A stretch of DNA of 39,124 nucleotides from a virus. The notes under the pieces were generated by a model. It searched no databases and was not told the DNA's origin. It saw only the letters and a program-made list of their open reading frames with translations. A program made the translations under genes and the position numbers. Shown here one piece after another: positions 13,382-20,280 of the stretch. Position 1 is the first letter of the stretch. Every line of letters starts with the position of its first letter. The stretch spans positions 1 to 39,124 of the IMG/VR virus record IMGVR_UViG_3300020183_000200; one strand, given 5' to 3'.

Positions 13382-13951
13382 ATGAATAACTCCGCACTGT
13401 CTGTGCGTGTCTGGAACGGCACAGCTATTTGGCGCCGGAGCCAGGACGGGTATGTGAACGCCACGGCCATGTGCCAGGCCAATGGCAAGCGCCTCTTCAA
13501 CTACACCCGTTCCGAGCGGACAAGGGCTTACATCGCTGCTCTGGCAGCCGATGCTGGAATCCCAGCAACGGGAATCATCGACATGCGGTGTGGCGGCACA
13601 CCCACCAACCAAGGCACCTGGATACACCCACGGCTGGCCGTAGACCTCGCCCGCTGGATTTCTCCACAGTTCGCCGTCTGGATGGATGGCTGGTTCCTGC
13701 AAGCCATGCAGGCCTCCCTCCAACCTGCAAATGAGCCTGCTGGTCCCAATGGCCGCATTGACCTGGCCTTGACCCTGCTGCATGAGGCGATCGCCACCAT
13801 CGACCCCGGCAAGATCTTTCGCCCCTGCGATGCAGACATTTGGGTGCAACGCCGGGTGCCCTTACAGGAGCCCAGCAAAGCGCTGCGGGATGCAGCAGCT
13901 GTAAACCTCCCGTTTTCGACCGTGCGGCGGGTGCGGGCAGCTGCGATTTAG
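13382..13951 (+). CDS. KilA-N domain protein
   Basis: A 189-residue protein with an N-terminal KilA-N DNA-binding domain (residues about 5-110). Seen in it: the DGYVNATAMCQANGKRLFNY signature, helical SERTRAYIAAL, and GTWIHPRLAVDLARWISPQF followed by VWMDGWFL, the family's conserved closing block. The C-terminal 80 residues are helical. KilA-N proteins occur in phage regulatory and lysogeny regions, where some act as antirepressors. The ATG is preceded by a short leader with a possible promoter. It is the first plus-strand gene and sits 85 bp before the integrase. Confidence 0.85.
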   Translation: MNNSALSVRVWNGTAIWRRSQDGYVNATAMCQANGKRLFNYTRSERTRAYIAALAADAGIPATGIIDMRCGGTPTNQGTWIHPRLAVDLARWISPQFAVWMDGWFLQAMQASLQPANEPAGPNGRIDLALTLLHEAIATIDPGKIFRPCDADIWVQRRVPLQEPSKALRDAAAVNLPFSTVRRVRAAAI

Positions 13952-13987
13952 CCAGTGCTGGCCTCCAGTCTCGGTAGCGCTGTCCTA

Positions 13988-14035
13988 GTTGCCCAATATG
14001 TTGTTAATGCAGGATGGCGCTACATAATGGGCAAC
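13988..14035 (+). promoter_or_regulatory. 48-bp inverted repeat before the integrase: candidate attP and/or int operator
   Basis: Left arm GTTGCCCAATATG (13988-14000) and right arm CATAATGGGCAAC (14023-14035) are inverted repeats matching at 12 of 13 positions around a 22-bp spacer; the centre falls at 14011-14012. Size and symmetry match attP sites of large serine integrases, which often lie directly beside the int gene. CATAAT in the right arm, with TTGTTA 16 bp upstream (14001-14006), also makes a fair promoter, so the repeat could equally be an autoregulatory operator. Confidence 0.5.
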
Positions 14036-14036
14036 A

Positions 14037-15713
14037 ATGAAAAGCCCAGTCACGGCCTACAGCTACGAGCGCGTCAGCCAGCCTCAGCAAGCCAAGGGCC
14101 GAGGCCTTGGGCGCCAGTCTGATGCGGCAGCTGCTTGGGCCGTCAGCCACGGCCTGACGCTTGACACGAGCCTTCAGCTGAGCGATGCGGGCCGATCAGC
14201 CAGCAAAGGCCATCACCTCACCAAAGGCGCCTTGGGCCGCTTCCTGCAGCTGGCGCAGGGCGGGAAGCTCGGTGGCTCTCCAATCCTGCTTGTGGAGGCG
14301 ATCGACCGCCTCAGCCGCCAAGAGCCCCTCGACGCCATTGAAACGATCCTGACCGGGTTGGTGGGCAGCGGCGTGCGGATCATCACCTTGGAAGACGGTG
14401 CGGAGTACAGCCGGGAGACGCTGCGCAGCGACCCCACCAAGCTTTTGGTGCTGGTGGTAAAGATGCAGGCCGCCTACGAGTACAGCGCCCGGTTAGGGAT
14501 GCGGATTCGGGATAGCTGGGATAAGGCCCGCGAACAGATCCGCAATGGCACCATCGCCCGGCCAAGGCAGTTCTGCCCGGCCTGGTGCGATTGGGAGCCT
14601 AAGCAGGGCTACAGCCTCAATGCCAAGGCCGAGACAGCGCGGCTGATCATGCAGATGTTGCAGGACCAGGGGTCCTATGTCGTGGCCCAGCACCTCAACG
14701 GGATTGGGGTGCCGACGTTCAAGGGCAAACGGTGGACCCATGCCAATGTCCGCGAGGTGGCTACCAGCCCTGCCATCTACGGCGCATTAAGACTTAACAC
14801 CAAACCAGGCAATGGCAGCCCGGTGGAGATCTACGAGGGTCTGCTGCCTGCTGTGGTGACAAAAGCCGAGGCGCTGGCGATTCGGCAGCAGCTGGCCCAG
14901 CGTGCAAGGTCGGGTGCAGCAGGTCCGATCACCAACACCCGATGGATTGGCCAGCGATTAACCCATTGCGCCTGCGGCAAGCGGATGGGTTGCACCATTG
15001 GCGGCAGCCCCGGCAAACGGGTCTATTACCTGCGCTGTCGGCATCGCGAGAATGAGCGGCAGGGTTGCGCGAGGCCGGGAATGCTGCTGCAGGCGGCGAC
15101 CGCGCATCTGCTGACGCGGCTGGAGCGCCCGCAGCTTGAGCAGCTGATCGCCAGCTGCCAGCAATCCGACCAGCACTACAACCGTCAGGCGATGGTGGAT
15201 GCGGCCCAGCAACGCTGTGATGAGCTGCAGCTGCAACATAACAACACGCTCAAGGCCTACAAGGCAGCAGCACGCTCAGGTGTGGATCTGACGGCAGCGC
15301 TGCAAGTGCAGGGTGAGGTGGAGGCGGAACTGCGCGAAGCGCAGCAGGCATTGCGCGATGCGCAGCAGCTGCTGGCGCAGCTGGAGGGCGTGCAAGGTGC
15401 TACTGAGGCGCTGGAACCGGTACTGGAGCTGCAGCGGGCATTTGCCTTGGGGCTAGACACCAGCGAGCAGCGGCGAGCGGTGAACTTGGCGCTACGGAAG
15501 ATGGGTCTATCCATCACGGTGGACACCAGCACTGCCGAGATAGGCCTGGCCATTGGTGATGCACCCCCGCAGTGGCAGCCGATCCGGCAGCTGGACCGCT
15601 CGGCCCTGTATTGGGGCGACAAGGTACAAGAGGAAGCCGGGCTGGTGGTGGCTGGTCGGGAGGCGGATTTTGCCGCAGAACTGAGTCGCTGCGCAGGGCT
15701 TGAAATTACCTAG
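14037..15713 (+). CDS. int: Large serine recombinase (phage integrase)
   Basis: A 558-residue site-specific recombinase that would insert the phage genome at a host attB. The resolvase domain (1-150) begins AYSYERVSQPQQ with the nucleophile Ser14 and contains LLVEAIDRLSR and VRIITLEDGAEYS. The recombinase domain (about 170-260) has NAKAETARLIMQML and WTHANVREVATSPAIYG. A zinc ribbon (about 300-345: HCACGKRMGC ... CRHRE ... GCARP) and a coiled coil (about 385-470) complete the fold. The start lies one base after the inverted repeat that may be attP. No separate excisionase (recombination directionality factor) was recognised; one of the small plus-strand genes could supply it. Confidence 0.93.
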   Translation: MKSPVTAYSYERVSQPQQAKGRGLGRQSDAAAAWAVSHGLTLDTSLQLSDAGRSASKGHHLTKGALGRFLQLAQGGKLGGSPILLVEAIDRLSRQEPLDAIETILTGLVGSGVRIITLEDGAEYSRETLRSDPTKLLVLVVKMQAAYEYSARLGMRIRDSWDKAREQIRNGTIARPRQFCPAWCDWEPKQGYSLNAKAETARLIMQMLQDQGSYVVAQHLNGIGVPTFKGKRWTHANVREVATSPAIYGALRLNTKPGNGSPVEIYEGLLPAVVTKAEALAIRQQLAQRARSGAAGPITNTRWIGQRLTHCACGKRMGCTIGGSPGKRVYYLRCRHRENERQGCARPGMLLQAATAHLLTRLERPQLEQLIASCQQSDQHYNRQAMVDAAQQRCDELQLQHNNTLKAYKAAARSGVDLTAALQVQGEVEAELREAQQALRDAQQLLAQLEGVQGATEALEPVLELQRAFALGLDTSEQRRAVNLALRKMGLSITVDTSTAEIGLAIGDAPPQWQPIRQLDRSALYWGDKVQEEAGLVVAGREADFAAELSRCAGLEIT

Positions 15714-15715
15714 AG

Positions 15716-15733
15716 GGCTAGGTTGCGCTAGCC
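15716..15733 (+). other. GGCTAG/CTAGCC hairpin with GCGCTA core after int
   Basis: A perfect 6-bp stem GGCTAG/CTAGCC with loop GTTGCG directly after the integrase stop. It includes TTGCGCTAGCC, which is related to the palindromes at 11174 and 16502. A T6 run follows about 17 nt later (15750s), so it could be a poor terminator. Because it sits in front of the regulator gene it could also be an autoregulatory operator. Confidence 0.4.
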
Positions 15734-15775
15734 AGCCAAGGCGGCGTATTTTTTCCTACAAAACAGAATGCGTAA

Positions 15776-16480
15776 ATGACTGATCAAGACGCTGACAGAT
15801 ACCCTTCTCCCCAGTCACGGCAACGCTTTGCGCAGACAATCCTCATCTGGCGCACCAAGGCTGGTTGGGCTCACGACACCATGGACCGCTGGGGCGAGGC
15901 AGCAGGCTTTACCCGTGTGCGCAACAGCGTTTTTAGCAAACTTGAGCGCGGGCTGGTCGTTCAGCCCAAGCCGCTGACCTTCATTCAGCTCGGCATCGCC
16001 AACGATCGCCTTGCTCGCAAGGACTATGGGCTGATCCCCGATCGCCGCCTGCGTGAGCTAGTGCAGGCCCAAGTGCCGATCACTGATGAGCACGGCAACC
16101 CTTGGACGGAGACTGACTTCTTTGGCCATTTCTGCGGCACGATTGCCGCACCATCATGGGCCAACCCGCCGCAGCTAATGACGCCACAGCAGGCCGAGGA
16201 GCTAAGCCTGCAGCAGCGCGAGATGTTCACCAAGTACGCCAAGGACATGATGCTGCCTCCGGCGCAGGCATTTGATCAGCTGCAACCGCATTGCAAGGGC
16301 ATGAGCCCTGAGCAGGTAAGAACATTCAAAGAGGTCCTGGGTGGGTGGCACATCTGGACGCCCCAAGAGCTGGAAGACCTGACCGACGCAGCAAGGACAA
16401 ACACTGCATCACAGGCGCTGCTGATGTGGTGCGATGCGGATGACTTATGCGGCAAGCTTCGAGAAATGCGCCCTGACTAG
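15776..16480 (+). CDS. Putative HTH transcriptional regulator, candidate repressor
   Basis: A 234-residue protein. Residues about 15-85 (RFAQTILIWRTKAGWAHDTM ... SVFSKLERGLVVQPKPLTFIQLGIAN) have the rhythm of an XRE-type helix-turn-helix, with NSVFSKLERG corresponding to the recognition and following helices. The C-terminal part is helical and acidic with no peptidase motif, so it is not a LexA/CI-type self-cleaving repressor. It stands between int and erf with GCGCTA palindromes on both sides (15723 and 16502), which would suit a regulator acting on neighbouring promoters. The assignment as phage repressor is an inference. Confidence 0.5.
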   Translation: MTDQDADRYPSPQSRQRFAQTILIWRTKAGWAHDTMDRWGEAAGFTRVRNSVFSKLERGLVVQPKPLTFIQLGIANDRLARKDYGLIPDRRLRELVQAQVPITDEHGNPWTETDFFGHFCGTIAAPSWANPPQLMTPQQAEELSLQQREMFTKYAKDMMLPPAQAFDQLQPHCKGMSPEQVRTFKEVLGGWHIWTPQELEDLTDAARTNTASQALLMWCDADDLCGKLREMRPD

Positions 16481-16491
16481 CTCAAAATAGC

Positions 16492-16521
16492 TTGACTTGT
16501 AGGGTGCGCTAGCAGTATGGT
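16492..16521 (+). promoter_or_regulatory. Promoter with operator-like block upstream of the ERF gene
   Basis: TTGACT (16492-16497), an 18-bp spacer and TATGGT (16516-16521) make a good sigma-70 promoter. The spacer contains GGGTGCGCTAGC (16502-16513), shared with the minus-strand promoter at 11158-11191. Two early promoters on opposite strands therefore carry the same block, as expected for common repression. The leader to the ATG at 16545 is only about 17 nt. Confidence 0.6.
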
Positions 16522-16544
16522 TTGAGGGTAGTCAGGCCTAGCCC

Positions 16545-17276
16545 ATGCCGTCACCTGTTTCAGTGCCAGAGCCTGCGGGCTCCCCCTTGACCGCTGCCTT
16601 GGTGGCATTCCACCAAAACGTGGCCACCATCCATGAATCCAGCACCGCTCAATACGGTGCCTACGCTGACCTCAGCACAGTCCTAGGCGCGATCCTGCCG
16701 GCGCTCTCCAAGCACGGCATCCGTCTCTCCCAGACCTTTCAGCCTTGGGGTGATGACGGCACCGCCATGCTGCTGGTCACGAGCTTAAAGCACATTTCCG
16801 GCGAGGAGGAGTCCTCGCGGCTGCCGTTGGTGCGGCCTACCTCCAGCCGTGGCAATGCCGTTCATGACTGGGGTGGTGCCGTCACCTATCAACGCCGTTA
16901 CGCCATCCTCGCGATTCTTGGCCTGGCCGCTGGCATTAAGGATGACGACGGTGATGCTTTTAGCACCGCAGCTCCTAGCGCTAACTTAGGCCACAACAGC
17001 GCTAGCACGAACTTAAAAGCAGAGCTGCCTAAGGCCGGCAATGGTGTCAAAACGGGACCTGTCGCCGCTGGGCCTAGTGCCATCCCTGGTGACGAGCTGG
17101 AGCGCATCAAACGCGCAATCGTCAACCTCACCGCTGATGAGCGCTCGGCCTTGGTCGCTGCCTTCCGCAAGAAGTTCAAAACCCCAGACGGTCAAGGCAT
17201 TGCGGACTACATCAAAACCACCGAGCACGCCGATTTTCTGACCCTTCATTTAAGCCATGTTGCTGGAGTCAACTGA
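16545..17276 (+). CDS. erf: ERF-family single-strand annealing protein
   Basis: A 243-residue ERF superfamily recombinase, which anneals complementary single strands and helps circularise phage DNA. Diagnostic parts: AQYGAYADLSTVLGAILPAL (about 36-56), HGIRLSQTFQPWGDDG, and the block GGAVTYQRRYAILAILGLA then KDDDGD (about 110-136). A Ser/Ala/Asn-rich linker with internal GCGCTA motifs in its DNA precedes a helical C-terminus. It is expected to cooperate with the RecB-like nuclease (11207-12089) and RusA. The next gene starts 20 bp before its stop. Confidence 0.88.
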   Translation: MPSPVSVPEPAGSPLTAALVAFHQNVATIHESSTAQYGAYADLSTVLGAILPALSKHGIRLSQTFQPWGDDGTAMLLVTSLKHISGEEESSRLPLVRPTSSRGNAVHDWGGAVTYQRRYAILAILGLAAGIKDDDGDAFSTAAPSANLGHNSASTNLKAELPKAGNGVKTGPVAAGPSAIPGDELERIKRAIVNLTADERSALVAAFRKKFKTPDGQGIADYIKTTEHADFLTLHLSHVAGVN

Positions 17277-17466
17277 TGACCATCTCAGCGTCGCCCTCAA
17301 TCACATCACCATCGCACTCAGCCAGCTCAGCGAAGACGACAACGAAGCCTTCGCGCAAGCCGCCTTTGAATCACGCATCACCCGCTACGGCAGCCACTGC
17401 CGCCGCAAAGCCCTGCTTCAGCGCATCCACGCCGACCTCCATTGCCTCGTCAGTGAAGCGGCTTAA
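17257..17466 (+). CDS. Small protein, unknown
   Basis: A 69-residue acidic helical protein starting MLLESTDDHLSVALN. It overlaps the erf stop by 20 bp and the next gene by 14 bp. Coding bias supports this frame over the Ser/Thr/Pro-rich overlapping frame. The pattern of an N-terminal acidic part and a basic middle (RYGSHCRRKALLQR) gives no family. It is the first of seven very short, mutually overlapping genes. Confidence 0.55.
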   Translation: MLLESTDDHLSVALNHITIALSQLSEDDNEAFAQAAFESRITRYGSHCRRKALLQRIHADLHCLVSEAA

Positions 17467-17710
17467 GCGCGAGGCCTTTTTCATTCAGCACGGCATCACT
17501 GGCGAGTATCTCTGCGGGATTGAGAACGGCAAACCTCAGTGGACGGCCAATCCGCACCAGGGGTTTCCGTTCTGCACCATCGAAACGATCAGTGCCAACA
17601 TCCGCCAGATCTGGGACTTCTACAACGAGCCACACGCTCGGGTGAGTGCTGTCACCTTTTGGGCGGATCCCGCCCATCCAACCCTCTGGCACGTTTGCTC
17701 GCATGGCTAG
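17453..17710 (+). CDS. Small protein, unknown
   Basis: An 85-residue protein from a GTG at 17453 (VKRLKREAFFIQHGIT). An upstream ATG in this frame exists, but it would add a Ser/Pro/Thr-rich shadow of the previous gene, so the GTG is preferred. The body reads FIQHGITGEYLCGIENGKP and SANIRQIWDFYNEP, a small alpha/beta protein. No motif known to me. Confidence 0.5.
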   Translation: MKRLKREAFFIQHGITGEYLCGIENGKPQWTANPHQGFPFCTIETISANIRQIWDFYNEPHARVSAVTFWADPAHPTLWHVCSHG

Positions 17711-17918
17711 GCCTAACAAGCGCTACGGCAGATCCAGCGAATCCCACCAGCTACGCGCTGGGCTGGTCGGCAACCATAAGAGCTGCCGCGTCGGCATCCA
17801 CCTCTGGCCTGATGCGTATGCGCTGCTGGCCGCTGATGCCGATGCCCATGGCCTAACCCTCAGCGGGATGGGCCATCACATCATCCGCAACCACTACCAA
17901 CTCCCTCCACTTCCCTGA
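17703..17918 (+). CDS. Small basic protein, possibly RHH-like
   Basis: A 71-residue basic protein starting MARPNKRYGRSSESHQLRAG at 17703 and overlapping the previous stop by 8 bp. The second half (VGIHLWPDAYALLAADADAH ... LSGMGHHIIRNHY) has a strand-helix-helix pattern reminiscent of ribbon-helix-helix proteins. It could be a small DNA-binding regulator or recombination directionality factor for the integrase; neither is shown by sequence. Confidence 0.5.
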   Translation: MARPNKRYGRSSESHQLRAGLVGNHKSCRVGIHLWPDAYALLAADADAHGLTLSGMGHHIIRNHYQLPPLP

Positions 17919-17919
17919 C

Positions 17920-18222
17920 ATGGCAGACACCGCTTTTACTGCTCGCTTCCGTTTGATGCACAACACCATGCGCACAGGCGATCGCTCACCAGAGCAAAAC
18001 CTCGTCATTGACTTCACCCCAGAGGATGCCATCGCGGCAGCCAGTTACCTGATGACTATGGCTGAGAACGCCGAAGCCAATGGCACCACCGTCCGGGTTT
18101 ACACAGGCAAAAACAACTACGCCGAGGTGACCGGGTTTTCCCTGTGGGGTGGGCTGTGGGGCAACAGCGGCAAGATCAGCCCGCTGAAGCCTGATTCGGT
18201 CTCGGCTGCGGCGCCCTTCTGA
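17920..18222 (+). CDS. Hypothetical protein, unknown
   Basis: A 100-residue protein starting MADTAFTARFRLMHNTMRTG. The centre (NLVIDFTPEDAIAAASYLMTMAENAEANG) forms a helix flanked by strands, and the C-terminus has a GFSLWGGLWGNSGK turn. A HIP1 octamer (17978-17985) lies in the gene. Its stop overlaps the next ATG by ATGA. Function unknown. Confidence 0.55.
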   Translation: MADTAFTARFRLMHNTMRTGDRSPEQNLVIDFTPEDAIAAASYLMTMAENAEANGTTVRVYTGKNNYAEVTGFSLWGGLWGNSGKISPLKPDSVSAAAPF

Positions 18223-18401
18223 TGAGCAACTGCCACCCTCGCACTGAGCAGGCCAAGGTTGATTTTCTCGAGACTTTGTACGTCGCCGCTGGTCGGAAGC
18301 AAACAAGTCACCCTGATCACGGCCTCTACACCGGGCTGTATCAGAACTGGTACAGCCTGCAGCAACGTGCCGCAGACACCAACGAAGAACTCGCTCCCTA
18401 A
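18222..18401 (+). CDS. Small protein, unknown
   Basis: A 59-residue protein reading MSNCHPRTEQAKVDFLETLY and ending NEELAP. Start (ATGA) and stop (TAATG) both overlap neighbouring genes, so translation is coupled through the run. It contains His and Tyr residues but no recognised motif. Found by direct translation of an otherwise unassigned gap. Confidence 0.5.
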   Translation: MSNCHPRTEQAKVDFLETLYVAAGRKQTSHPDHGLYTGLYQNWYSLQQRAADTNEELAP

Positions 18402-18625
18402 TGCAGTGCTCTCAGTGCCGTGGCACTGCCCTCCGCATCCTGCAGTCCCGTCGTAATCCCTCCGACAACAACAGCCCTGTCATCCGGCAACGGGTTTGCA
18501 AGGCCTGCAGCCAGCGTTGGTTCACTGCTGAAGTGCCCATCCCCTCATTCACCGTCACCCAAGGCACCTGCGGGCACTTCCGCACCAGTGCCCTCATCCA
18601 AGTTCACAACACAGTCGCCGCATGA
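18401..18625 (+). CDS. NrdR-like zinc-ribbon protein
   Basis: A 74-residue protein with an N-terminal zinc ribbon: MQCSQCRGTALRILQSRR ... RQRVCKACSQRWFTAEV. The CxxC ... CxxC spacing, the 'SRR' after the first knuckle and the 'RW.T.E' ending are those of the ribbon in NrdR, the repressor of ribonucleotide reductase genes. The ATP-cone that senses nucleotides in NrdR is absent. It might act as a dominant-negative or alternative DNA-binding module for host nrd operators, or simply be a phage Zn-ribbon regulator. Confidence 0.6.
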   Translation: MQCSQCRGTALRILQSRRNPSDNNSPVIRQRVCKACSQRWFTAEVPIPSFTVTQGTCGHFRTSALIQVHNTVAA

Positions 18626-18789
18626 CTGACACCCAGATTCAGGCTGCCTTCCTTGATTGGTGGAAAGACAGCTACCCGATGCTGCCGCCTAACCCACGCA
18701 CCATCGAAACCCATGTGGCCTTTGCCGCTCACATCCAAGCCATGGCCGAACTGCTGGCGGAATACGACGCCAACAAAGTCCCAGAATGA
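18622..18789 (+). CDS. Small acidic protein, unknown
   Basis: A 55-residue protein starting MTDTQIQAAFLDWWKDSYPM and ending YDANKVPE. It overlaps both neighbours by 4 bp. It is helical, with a Trp-Trp pair and a Pro-rich turn (MLPPNPRTIETH). The pattern resembles small DNA-mimic or accessory proteins only in a general way; function unknown. Confidence 0.5.
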   Translation: MTDTQIQAAFLDWWKDSYPMLPPNPRTIETHVAFAAHIQAMAELLAEYDANKVPE

Positions 18790-19241
18790 TGCGCTGCCAG
18801 CAATGCCGAGGCATTGATTTCAAGGTCATCGAATCCCGCCTCTTGCTCTCCGGTACACGCCGCCGCCGCTGGCGCTGCAACAACTGCGCCAATCGCTGGA
18901 CAACACGTCAACACGGTGCCAGCCCGCCGCGTGAGCGCCGGCTAATGAAGCCGCGTTTGCGTGGTGGCGTTCGCACCCTAACCAATGCCGAAGCGGCCAG
19001 CATCATGCTCTCGCCAGCCACCGTCCGTGAGCTGGCCAAGCAATACGACATGACGCACCAATCCATTTCCGCAATTAAGAGCGGGCGAAACTATCGTGAT
19101 GTCTTCGGCGCATTAGGCCTGAGCCGCAAAGGCTGTCACTCCTGTCAGCACTGGCGTAATGAGGGCTGCTCGTTTGATTTCCCTGAAGCTGGCGGAAGCT
19201 TCTCTAAACATTGCACGCTGTATGAGCCGCACGAACATTGA
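18786..19241 (+). CDS. Zinc ribbon-HTH-Cys cluster protein
   Basis: A 151-residue three-part protein. Residues 1-45 repeat the NrdR-like ribbon (MRCQQCRGIDFKVIESR ... RRRWRCNNCANRWTTRQ). Residues about 70-105 form a helix-turn-helix (SPATVRELAKQYDMTHQSIS then AIKSGRNYRDV) like the small HTH found in phage and homing-endonuclease DNA-binding modules. Residues about 115-148 hold a second Cys/His group (GCHSCQHWRNEGC ... KHCTLYEPHEH). An ATG three bases downstream is an equal start. It overlaps the sigma gene by 20 bp. Probably a DNA-binding regulator. Confidence 0.6.
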   Translation: MMRCQQCRGIDFKVIESRLLLSGTRRRRWRCNNCANRWTTRQHGASPPRERRLMKPRLRGGVRTLTNAEAASIMLSPATVRELAKQYDMTHQSISAIKSGRNYRDVFGALGLSRKGCHSCQHWRNEGCSFDFPEAGGSFSKHCTLYEPHEH

Positions 19242-20280
19242 CAGCTTTGGGCAGTTTCTCAATGATGCAGGACGCATCACTCTGCTCACCGCTGATGAAG
19301 AGATCTATCTCGGCAAGCGGGTGCAGGCCATGCAGGCTTTGAAATCCGAGAAGCCACGCGGACCCTACGGCAAGATTCAAACAGCTACCTTGCGGCGCGG
19401 CCAGCGTGCCAAAGAGCGGATGGTTAATGCCAACCTGCGGCTGGTCGTCAACATTGCTCGCAAGTATGCCGCTAAGAACCAGCACACGGGCTTGACTATT
19501 GACGACCTCGTGCAGGAAGGCTGCATCGGTCTGATGCGAGCGGTAGAGAAGTTTGACCCAACCCGTGGCTACAAGTTTTCCACTTATGCCTTTTGGTGGA
19601 TCAAGCAAGCCATGACGCGGTTTCTGAATCAACGCAGCCGCATGATCCGCCTGCCGCATCATGTGGCCGACAAAGCGCAGCAGCTCAGCAGGACGATGCA
19701 AGATGAGTCCATTCGGTTGGGGCGGGCGCCCACCCGCGAAGAGCTGGCGGTTGCGCTTAACATCAAACGCGAGGAGCTTGAGACGCTGATATGGCGGGGC
19801 GCACCGGTGCTGTCGCTTGACGCCGTGGTGACGGATGACTACTCCAGCGCCTTAATTTCAATAGTGGCAGACCCGGTGTCGCTGGAGCGGGACGACGATG
19901 ACATCCGCCAGCAGATCGCGCTCAACAGCCCGACGCTGGCGGAGTGCATTGCCCGCCTTACGGAGCGGGAGCGCTACGCCGTGATCCGCCACTTTGGGCT
20001 GGATGGCGCCGCACCGGACACCATGATACAGATCTCCAAGGTCTTCGGGCTCTCCAGAGAGCGGGTGCGCCAGATCGTCACCAAGGCTCAGCGCAAGCTG
20101 CGCTTCTACCTCAGTCAGGCGGTGGCGCCTCCGACTGAGGCATTATTGAATAGCCGTAAACGCGCAGCATCCACCGAAGCGGGAACGGTAGAGAAGCCGC
20201 TGTTTGCCCTGAAGCGAAAACTTGCGGAGGAGCTGGTGCGGGATCAGCAGCTTTTACCTGAGTTGGTAATAGGGCAATGA
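19222..20280 (+). CDS. RNA polymerase sigma-70 factor, full-length (group 1/2-like)
   Basis: A 352-residue sigma factor from ATG 19222. An upstream ATG at 19159 would add residues that overlap the previous gene, and MSRTNIDSFGQFLNDAG matches region 1.2, so the inner start is preferred. Region 2: RMVNANLRLVVNIARKYA, LTIDDLVQEGCIGLMRAVEK and FSTYAFWWIKQAMTRFLNQ. Region 3: GRAPTREELAVALNIKREEL. Region 4: LTERERYAVIRHFGLDG and LSRERVRQIVTKAQRKLR. It has the length and order of cyanobacterial group 2 factors and would redirect host core polymerase. The last 45 residues extend over an oppositely oriented gene. Confidence 0.85.
   Translation: MSRTNIDSFGQFLNDAGRITLLTADEEIYLGKRVQAMQALKSEKPRGPYGKIQTATLRRGQRAKERMVNANLRLVVNIARKYAAKNQHTGLTIDDLVQEGCIGLMRAVEKFDPTRGYKFSTYAFWWIKQAMTRFLNQRSRMIRLPHHVADKAQQLSRTMQDESIRLGRAPTREELAVALNIKREELETLIWRGAPVLSLDAVVTDDYSSALISIVADPVSLERDDDDIRQQIALNSPTLAECIARLTERERYAVIRHFGLDGAAPDTMIQISKVFGLSRERVRQIVTKAQRKLRFYLSQAVAPPTEALLNSRKRAASTEAGTVEKPLFALKRKLAEELVRDQQLLPELVIGQ

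Noticed and set aside
13319-13849. Minus-strand frame opposite the KilA-N gene
   Set aside because: The KilA-N signature on the plus strand is convincing; the opposite frame is featureless.
17276-17452. Longer ATG start for the 17453-17710 gene
   Set aside because: The added residues are Ser/Thr/Pro/Ala-rich and are an out-of-phase reading of the 17257-17466 gene.
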